Below are positions 39,565 to 44,689 of a stretch of 44,689 bases of DNA, piece after piece (position 1 is the first letter of the stretch; every line of letters begins with the position of its first letter). The position numbers and the translations under genes are program-made. The notes below the pieces were generated by a model. It made no database searches. It saw only the letters and a list, made by a program, of their open reading frames with translations, and was not told the origin of the DNA. The DNA comes from Fibrobacter sp. UBA4373 (GTDB taxonomy: Bacteria; Fibrobacterota; Fibrobacteria; Fibrobacterales; Fibrobacteraceae): assembly GCA_002390045.1 (NCBI GenBank), contig DGSB01000075.1, positions 1-44,689 of the forward strand. The letters run 5' to 3'.

Positions 39565-40154
39565 ACTCCAGTCCTCGATTCAAATGCACGAAGCACGGTG
39601 ACTTCATCAATATATTCCAATTCGCTGCCCATGGGAATCCCCCTCGCGAGACTCGACCGCTTTACAGGGACTCCAGCGAGAAGTTTGTCGATCAAAAGGA
39701 TCGTCGAATCCGCTTCCGGGCTTGAACCTAATGCAAAAATAACTTCTTCTATCTGCTCCGTTTTAATCCGCTGGATCAGCTGTGGAATGTGCAAAGTGTC
39801 CGGTCCAATTCCATCGAGAGGGGAAAGGACTCCCCCGAGGACAAAATACAGCCCATGGTAAATTCCCGCATTTTCAAAAGGAAGAATGTCGGAAAATTTT
39901 TCCACAACGCAGATGGATTTTGAGCCTTCACGCGCCTTGCAAATGGGGCATGGATCTTCTTCCGCAAACGAATGACACCGGCTGCACCGTTTGACCTTAT
40001 CGCAGGCCTCGACGATTGTTTTCGACAGAGATTCCGCTCTTTCCCGAGGACGCGTGAGAACAAAGTAAGCGAGTCTACGGGCGGTTTTCTTACCGATTCC
40101 CGGAAGAGTCGCAAATTCCTGCACCAATTTTTCAAGGCTCGGCGGTTCAACCAT
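39561..40154 (-). CDS. recR: Recombination protein RecR
   Basis: 197 residues from the ATG at 40152-40154; an in-frame start at 40175 lies inside the upstream gene. It begins with a helix-hairpin-helix (LVQEFATLPGIGKKTARRLAYFVL), has the zinc finger CSRCHSF with CPIC, then a Toprim domain (SICVVEKFSDILPFENAG, YFVLGGVLSPLDGIGP, EVIFALGSSPEAD). It loads RecA with RecF/RecO at gaps. It overlaps the EAL-HDOD gene by 8 bp and engB by 4 bp. Confidence 0.96.
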   Translation of the reverse strand: MVEPPSLEKLVQEFATLPGIGKKTARRLAYFVLTRPRERAESLSKTIVEACDKVKRCSRCHSFAEEDPCPICKAREGSKSICVVEKFSDILPFENAGIYHGLYFVLGGVLSPLDGIGPDTLHIPQLIQRIKTEQIEEVIFALGSSPEADSTILLIDKLLAGVPVKRSSLARGIPMGSELEYIDEVTVLRAFESRTGV

Positions 40155-41385
40155 GGTCCCATCCGTAAGCAGCATTCAAGCTGTTTGTCAAATCTTTATT
40201 GGAAAGGGAAAGACGCTTCATCAACGTCCCCACACGCTCTTCGCGGTCGTTTTCCACCGCTTCTGCAAGAGCTAAAAGCGTTCCCAGCTTTCCCGATCCA
40301 TGCAAAAGCGCACTGGTGATCTCCTTGTCCACCTCCAAATCTTCAAGAATCGTCGGCATCGGAGCTTTGACAAGAGCGTCCATCCGGCTAATGATTCCCG
40401 TGATAAAGGCTTGGGCGGGAAGCTCCCCATCCGGATCAAGAACATCGGCAAGGGATTCCAAGAATCGGGCGCGCTGTGAAACATTTTGGAAAAGAGGCTT
40501 GCACTGAGGAGATCCGCCCATTTCCGGTTGCGCATAAAGTAAAAGCATGAGCCAATCCTGCAGGTGCGGAACGCCAAGCCACGCAATCGCATCCTGTACA
40601 TTTTCCACAGGACGACGCCGGAAGGTCTTTTGCGAATTGGCGTACTGCACCAAGGCTTTCGCAATCGCCGGCTGAGCTAAAAAAGCCTGGTCGATTTGGG
40701 CAAGCGAAGGATCTCCACGCAAGAATTGCAACAAGCGAAGAATCGGCGCCAGCGAGCCGTCCATTCGCTTTCCTTGCACAACTTCCGGTTTTGCAAAGAA
40801 GAATCCCTGGAAAAGATCATAACCGTTGAGCAGACAAGCCGAGAACGACTCCTCCGTTTCCACCTTTTCCGCAAGAAGGATCATGCCGCGTTCCTTAAAA
40901 TAGGGTACAGCTGCTTTCAATGCTTCCGGGCTATTTTCAAAAAGATCCAGTTTCACATACTTGACGTACGGAAAGAACGGTTCCAAGCGCTTCAGATTTT
41001 CTGTTTCAAAAACAACGTCATCCAAAGCAAATTCAAATCCACGATTGTGATACTTTTTGACTTCATCTACGACATCGGCATCGGCATCGACCGATTCCAG
41101 GATTTCCAGAACAAATCGATCGGAATCCAGCGGATTGAAAATGTTGTCGAGAAGCATTTCCCGACTACAATTAATAAACGCCTTATGGTTTCCCACAAGA
41201 CGTGAAAGCCCGATATTATTCAACACATTTTCAAGGACCTGGGCGGTCTCACGGACTCCGTTCCGAATGATTGCCGTTTTGTTATCCGGCGAATCTCGGA
41301 ACAGAAGTTCGTAAGCAAAAATGCCCTGATGGGAATCCAGAATCGGTTGACGGGCCAAATACGCAGGAGATTCTACAGGGCTCAT
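40147..41385 (-). CDS. EAL-HDOD protein with degenerate EAL (YuxH type)
   Basis: 412 residues: an EAL domain (1-205) then an HDOD domain (210-400). EAL is partly lost: the motif is AYELLFR (ELL instead of EAL) and the DDFG loop reads ALDDVVF, while KLDLFE, LLAEKVETEE and QGFFFAKP remain; this pattern matches EAL-HDOD (YuxH/CdgJ-like) proteins that bind c-di-GMP or partners but do not cleave it. HDOD shows VENVQDAIAWLGVPHLQDWLMLLLY. Members link c-di-GMP to motility or gene control. Lies 11 bp after hisG and overlaps recR by 8 bp, so it is expressed with both. Confidence 0.92.
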   Translation of the reverse strand: MSPVESPAYLARQPILDSHQGIFAYELLFRDSPDNKTAIIRNGVRETAQVLENVLNNIGLSRLVGNHKAFINCSREMLLDNIFNPLDSDRFVLEILESVDADADVVDEVKKYHNRGFEFALDDVVFETENLKRLEPFFPYVKYVKLDLFENSPEALKAAVPYFKERGMILLAEKVETEESFSACLLNGYDLFQGFFFAKPEVVQGKRMDGSLAPILRLLQFLRGDPSLAQIDQAFLAQPAIAKALVQYANSQKTFRRRPVENVQDAIAWLGVPHLQDWLMLLLYAQPEMGGSPQCKPLFQNVSQRARFLESLADVLDPDGELPAQAFITGIISRMDALVKAPMPTILEDLEVDKEITSALLHGSGKLGTLLALAEAVENDREERVGTLMKRLSLSNKDLTNSLNAAYGWDHG

Positions 41386-41396
41386 CCAATTCCTTA

Positions 41397-42236
41397 TTAA
41401 ATACGGGCGGACTTGATGCTAAAGAGGAGAATGCTGCGGCAGCCGATATCCCAAAGTTTATCCATAACCGCGTTAGCATCTTCTTCCGGCACCATGGCCT
41501 TCACCGCATACCAATCCCGACCGTGGAGCTTCGAAATCGTCGGAGCATCCAGACCCGGAGTCATGTTGCAAGCCTTATTGAGGAGTTCTGCAGGGCAGTC
41601 ATACTCAATCATCATGTAGGTTTTAGCAACAAGCTTTCCTTCGATACGGCGGATCAGGGTATGAACTTCTTCAAGATCCTGTTTCTGCGGATGGCAGAAA
41701 AGAGCGGCATTGCTGCGGAACAAAGGTTCGCCCACAATGCGAAGACCGGCCTGTTTTAAGGTTGTGCCGGTTTCCACCACGTCCACAATCGCATCGGCAA
41801 CGCCAAGGCTCACCGAAATTTCGACAGCGCCTTCCAGCACCACAAAATTCATGTCCTTTTTGTAATAACCGCTCACGATGTTCGGGAAACTCGTCGCAAT
41901 CGTTGCGTCCTTCAATTCTTCCAAAGTCTGCACTGGGCTTTCGTTCGGGACTGCCGCGCACATCTTGCTTGCGCCATACGGCAAATCGAGAACCTTTACC
42001 GCCGGGCTCTTGGCTTCGGCATTAAAATCGATTCCGGTAATGCCCGCATCAATAATTCCGCGGCCCACATACATCGGAATATCGCTCGGACGCAGAAAGA
42101 AGAATTCGATTCCATTCTTCGTATCGAGCTGAGTCAACGTTTTATACGGCTTAGAAGCCTTGTAACCGCAGTCCTTCAAAAGTTCTTGGGTCGGCTCAAA
42201 AAGCATACCCTTATTGGGAAGTGCAACCTTAATCAT
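41397..42236 (-). CDS. hisG: ATP phosphoribosyltransferase (long form)
   Basis: 279 residues including a C-terminal regulatory domain (ACT-like, last 75 residues), hence the long, HisZ-independent type. It starts IKVALPNKGMLFEPTQELLKDCGY; the PRPP loop is represented by DAIVDVVETGTTLKQAGLRIV, and VGRGIIDAGITGIDF is typical. It catalyses the first step of histidine synthesis and is subject to histidine feedback through the C-terminus. The start overlaps hisE by 4 bp. Confidence 0.96.
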   Translation of the reverse strand: MIKVALPNKGMLFEPTQELLKDCGYKASKPYKTLTQLDTKNGIEFFFLRPSDIPMYVGRGIIDAGITGIDFNAEAKSPAVKVLDLPYGASKMCAAVPNESPVQTLEELKDATIATSFPNIVSGYYKKDMNFVVLEGAVEISVSLGVADAIVDVVETGTTLKQAGLRIVGEPLFRSNAALFCHPQKQDLEEVHTLIRRIEGKLVAKTYMMIEYDCPAELLNKACNMTPGLDAPTISKLHGRDWYAVKAMVPEEDANAVMDKLWDIGCRSILLFSIKSARI

Positions 42237-42493
42237 AACTTAGCGTACACCTCTTCGAGCTTGATTCCCTTTTCCGCCATCATGACGGCGACATAGTAAA
42301 GGACCTGAGAAAGTTCCAAGCACTGCGCATCGTGGGATTCAAAACGGGCAGCCATCCAAGATTCAGCCGCTTCTTCCACGAGCTTTTTGCCAATGGCATG
42401 GGGACCCTTCTTAAAAAGTTCCGTGGTACCCTTGCCTTCCGGCATTTCTTTTTTACGCTGGCAAGCCAGTGCGAACATTTCTTCAAAAGTCAT
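42233..42493 (-). CDS. hisE: Phosphoribosyl-ATP pyrophosphatase
   Basis: 86 residues, a stand-alone HisE: MTFEEMFALACQRKKEMPEGKGTT near the start, then GPHAIGKKLVEEAAESWMAA with the conserved EExxE metal-binding helix and LSQVLYYVAVMM. It removes pyrophosphate in the second step of histidine synthesis. hisI is not attached and is not in this window. GAGG precedes the ATG by a few bases. Leads the long minus-strand unit of nine genes and is divergent from cstA. Confidence 0.95.
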   Translation of the reverse strand: MTFEEMFALACQRKKEMPEGKGTTELFKKGPHAIGKKLVEEAAESWMAARFESHDAQCLELSQVLYYVAVMMAEKGIKLEEVYAKL

Positions 42494-42586
42494 ATAAGCC
42501 TCGATTTTGAATTTTGCTCAAATTTAACAAATATTATTGGCAGAAACGGCTCCAAATAGATTTGCAGGCCTGTTTTAGGAGTCTAA

Positions 42587-42685
42587 ATGGTCGCTTGCCG
42601 AAAGCCTGTATTTTTACTCAATTTTGTTCGCTTTTTGCAAATTCCACAGCAAAAGCATTCGAAGACCCAGAGGTTATTAAAATGA
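42587..42685 (+). CDS. Upstream small ORF (32 codons) coupled to cstA
   Basis: A frame of 32 codons starting MVACRKPVFLLNFVRFL and ending at TGA (42683-42685). AGGAG lies at 42577-42581, 5 nt before its ATG, a better ribosome site than cstA's own AGAGG. The TGA overlaps the cstA ATG (ATGA), the classic coupling pattern. The peptide is basic and part hydrophobic, with no known relatives. It may be a leader peptide controlling cstA or simply a coupling device. Coding status is unproven. Confidence 0.5.
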   Translation: MVACRKPVFLLNFVRFLQIPQQKHSKTQRLLK

Positions 42686-44214
42686 TTACCTTCCTCATCG
42701 GCGTAGCTATCTTAATCGGAGGCTACTTCACCTATGGAAAATTCGTGGAGCACGTATTCGGTCCCGACGACCGAAAGACTCCAGCTATCGCTCACCCAGA
42801 CGGTGTAGATCGAATGATCCTTCCGCACTGGAAAAATGTACTCGTCCAGCTGCTGAACATCGCGGGAATCGGTCCCGTCATCGGTGTCATTTTGGGCATT
42901 AAATTCGGAGCGATCGTCTTCTTGCTCATGCCTCTCGGCAACGTTCTCGGCGGAGCCGTGCACGATTATTTTTCGGGCATGGTCAGCATGCGAAATGACG
43001 GAATGAACGTGCCTGCTCTTTCGCATAAATTTCTTGGCAAAGGCCCTTCCAAAGTCGTGATGATTTTCATTGCAGTCGCACTCGTCTTTGTCGGAGCGGT
43101 TTTTACAAATACTCCGGCAGGGCTTATCAATACGCCGGTTGTCGTCGGCCAGGGAAACACCTCTCCGACCATCTTCTGGATTGCGGTCATCGCCATTTTC
43201 GCCTACTACTTCATCAGTACATTCTTTCCGATTGACAAGATCATTGGCCGCATTTACCCAATCTTTGGCGGTCTTCTGATTATTGCATCCATCGCGATTC
43301 TCTTCGGAATTCTTCCCGAAATCAGCGTTCTTGACGAATTCAACCTCCAGGATTTCTGGAGCAATTTCCATCAGCATCCGACCGGCCAGCCGATTATTCC
43401 GATGCTCTTCGTCACCATCGCCTGCGGTATCATCAGTGGATTCCACAGCACCCAAAGTCCGATCGTCGCTCGCACCGAAAAGTCCGAACACGTCGGTCGT
43501 CAAACCTTCTACGGGATGATGATCGTCGAAGGGTTGATCGGTATGATTTGGGCTGCCGGCGGTATGTACATTTACCACAAGATGCCGGAACTTATCTCCG
43601 GAGCATCGGGCGTACACGTTCTCAGCGAACTTGTCACCACCGTTCTCCCTTTTGCCCCGATTTCCCTTATCGTCGTCATCGGAGTCATCATTCTCGCCGT
43701 CACCAGCGGCGATACTTCCTTAAGAAGCCTCCGCTTGACCATTGCCGAACTTTTGAACTTCGACCAGTCCAGCGCCAAGAACCGTTTGGTCCTGACCATT
43801 CCGATTTTCGCTGTTTGTGCACTGCTCATTTTATGGAGTAACTTCAACAAGGACGGCTTCAACATCCTTTGGAATTACTTTAGCTGGTCCAACCAGGTCA
43901 TGGCCGTCTGCAGCCTCTGCGTTTCGACCGTTTACCTGCGTTCTAAAAAGAAAAACTTCTGGGTAACGCTCGTTCCTTGCATGTTCATGACTTTTATCGT
44001 CTGCGCCTACATTTTCTGGGTAAGTCCTGAAAACCTCGCCGGTGCACCGGTCGGATTTGGCCTTCCTTACAAGGTTGCAATCATGTTCGCTTTGCAAGAT
44101 GCCGTGATTCTCGGCTTTTTACTCTGTGCCCGAGGCAAGCATCTGGCCGATAAAGGCGATGCCTTCCAACCGGATTTCTGGGATTCCACCCGAGAATTCC
44201 AAAAAGACAAATAA
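42682..44214 (+). CDS. cstA: CstA-family (carbon starvation / pyruvate-peptide transporter) membrane protein
   Basis: 510 residues from the ATG at 42682, with AGAGG 8 nt before; the frame extends upstream to 42514 but without a usable site. About 13-16 helices. CstA signatures: GYFTYGKFVEHVFGPDDRKTPA, DGVDRMILPHWKNVLVQLLNIAGIGPVIG, GNVLGGAVHDYFSGMVSMRNDG, ACGIISGFHSTQSPIVARTEKSE and SWSNQVMAVCSL. It is the short form seen outside Proteobacteria (E. coli CstA and BtsT are about 700). CstA imports peptides or pyruvate on starvation. The 188-bp upstream region holds the coupled small ORF and probably a promoter facing hisE. Confidence 0.93.
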   Translation: MITFLIGVAILIGGYFTYGKFVEHVFGPDDRKTPAIAHPDGVDRMILPHWKNVLVQLLNIAGIGPVIGVILGIKFGAIVFLLMPLGNVLGGAVHDYFSGMVSMRNDGMNVPALSHKFLGKGPSKVVMIFIAVALVFVGAVFTNTPAGLINTPVVVGQGNTSPTIFWIAVIAIFAYYFISTFFPIDKIIGRIYPIFGGLLIIASIAILFGILPEISVLDEFNLQDFWSNFHQHPTGQPIIPMLFVTIACGIISGFHSTQSPIVARTEKSEHVGRQTFYGMMIVEGLIGMIWAAGGMYIYHKMPELISGASGVHVLSELVTTVLPFAPISLIVVIGVIILAVTSGDTSLRSLRLTIAELLNFDQSSAKNRLVLTIPIFAVCALLILWSNFNKDGFNILWNYFSWSNQVMAVCSLCVSTVYLRSKKKNFWVTLVPCMFMTFIVCAYIFWVSPENLAGAPVGFGLPYKVAIMFALQDAVILGFLLCARGKHLADKGDAFQPDFWDSTREFQKDK

Positions 44215-44240
44215 GTCCCCAAAACAAGCGAATTAAAGCC

Positions 44241-44269
44241 AAAAGCGTCATTTTGATGGCGCTTTTTTT
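44241..44269 (+). terminator. Rho-independent terminator of cstA
   Basis: AAAAGCGTCA, loop TTTTGA, TGGCGCTTTTTTT; nine-base stem with one G-T wobble, then a T-tract. Confidence 0.85.
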
Positions 44270-44335
44270 GTTTTTCTAGTCATTCATCCTTTGTATTCGC
44301 ATTTCATCAAGGAATGAAACCGCTGTCCTTTTTTT

Positions 44336-44350
44336 AAAATGGCCCATTTT
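44336..44350. promoter_or_regulatory. Palindrome upstream of the TolC-family gene
   Basis: AAAATGG-C-CCATTTT, perfect seven-base arms, 61-75 nt before the ATG at 44411. Candidate operator. The following GCTAAATTTGAAG stretch resembles that before the carboxynorspermidine synthase gene (16306). Confidence 0.4.
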
Positions 44351-44410
44351 GCTAAATTTGAAGCTCGAGAATAGAAATGTAAACAAAGGACAACAAAGGA
44401 AGATTGCCGA

Positions 44411-44689
44411 ATGAGTCGATTCCTTTCGAAATTCACACTGCTAGTGGTTTTTGCCACCATCCCGACTTGGGCGACATCCTACACGCGTGAAGACGCGGTT
44501 CGAATCGCTCTTGAAAAATCCTCGACGATCAAAACCGCCGAAGAAGAGTTGATCAGCGCAAACTCGCAGGTCGATGCCGGTTACGGAAATGCACTGCCAT
44601 CCATCGATTTGGATGCAACTGTAACCCGAATTTTTGGCTTGGATGACGTCAAAAAGACGAACGATTTATCCAAGGCCGCTTCGGGAATG
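44411..44689 (+). CDS. Outer-membrane efflux (TolC-family) protein, 5' part only
   Basis: The first 93 codons are in the window; the rest runs off the right edge. Signal peptide MSRFLSKFTLLVVFATIPTWATS, then YTREDAVRIALEKSSTIKTAEEELISANSQVDAGYGNALPSIDL, the usual opening of TolC/OEP proteins: two helices with the conserved DAVRIAL, A-rich heptads and the LPSxDL turn into the barrel. It would form the trimeric exit duct of an efflux or type I secretion system; membrane-fusion and pump genes would be expected just downstream. AAAGGAAG lies 8 nt before the ATG. Confidence 0.85.
   Translation, partial: MSRFLSKFTLLVVFATIPTWATSYTREDAVRIALEKSSTIKTAEEELISANSQVDAGYGNALPSIDLDATVTRIFGLDDVKKTNDLSKAASGM

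Noticed and set aside
42514..42681. N-terminal extension of CstA from 42514
   Set aside because: The added 56 residues do not match the family start, lack a ribosome site, and the region carries the coupled small ORF in another frame.
44340..44355. Apparent sigma-54 promoter TGGCCC...TTGC before the TolC gene
   Set aside because: Only eight bases separate GG and GC; a functional -24/-12 pair needs ten, as in the two accepted sites.
1..44689. CRISPR arrays, insertion sequences, prophage or attachment sites
   Set aside because: No regularly spaced direct repeats, transposase, integrase or flanking inverted repeats were seen; the tRNA gene has no integrase next to it.

Overview
The window looks like ordinary chromosomal DNA from a member of the Fibrobacterota (Fibrobacter/Hallerella-like), judged from content and not from any database search. 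The clues are a TIGR02147-type regulator followed by a lipoprotein with a long poly-serine linker, CBM-like jelly-roll domains, a CE2-type acetyl esterase, a carboxynorspermidine synthase, a DUF2723 protein, and an Mla lipid-transport operon of a diderm cell. Coding density is very high, genes often overlap by 1-8 bp (ATGA, TAATG, GTGA), no gene-free stretch exceeds 300 bp, and I see no IS element, prophage or CRISPR.

Layout. (1) 1-10553, minus strand: a tight run ribE-ribBA-ribH-nusB, then a DUF2723 membrane protein, two polyprenol-phosphate-sugar synthase-like GT2 enzymes, a GT2 fused to membrane helices and a Rossmann-like domain, a Trm112-like protein and a TPR protein cut by the left edge. 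Riboflavin synthesis is thus linked to an envelope or protein glycosylation set. (2) 10633-16289, minus strand: TPR lipoprotein, Ser/Thr kinase and sigma-54 activator, followed by a small exported protein, an outer-membrane-type barrel protein and a second small exported protein. Both small genes carry a consensus -24/-12 sigma-54 promoter placed 13 nt from the start codon. This looks like a self-contained kinase/sigma-54 envelope system and is the main discovery candidate. (3) 16360-21521, plus strand: carboxynorspermidine synthase, PAS-GGDEF-EAL protein, a minus-strand tRNA-Ser(CGA), and a DeaD-type RNA helicase. (4) 21587-29615: aroC (minus), an exported protein, cytochrome c (minus), a CE2 esterase/diguanylate cyclase/lipoprotein operon, a membrane protein, and the TIGR02147-lipoprotein pair. 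(5) 29661-35483, plus strand: polyprenyl synthase-dxs-SpoU methyltransferase-pyrF-hypothetical. (6) 35497-42493, minus strand: hisE-hisG-EAL/HDOD-recR-engB-mlaE-mlaF-mlaD-TPR, probably one long transcript. (7) 42587-44689, plus strand: cstA with a coupled upstream small ORF, then the start of a TolC-family gene cut by the right edge.

Three themes recur. c-di-GMP: one intact diguanylate cyclase, one probable phosphodiesterase and one degenerate EAL-HDOD protein. Transcript starts: several genes have a TATATT-like -10 hexamer only 8-10 nt before the ATG and no Shine-Dalgarno at a normal distance, which suggests leaderless mRNAs. Jelly-roll domains: the periplasmic part of the diguanylate cyclase and the C-terminus of the poly-Ser lipoprotein share a recognisable sequence pattern.
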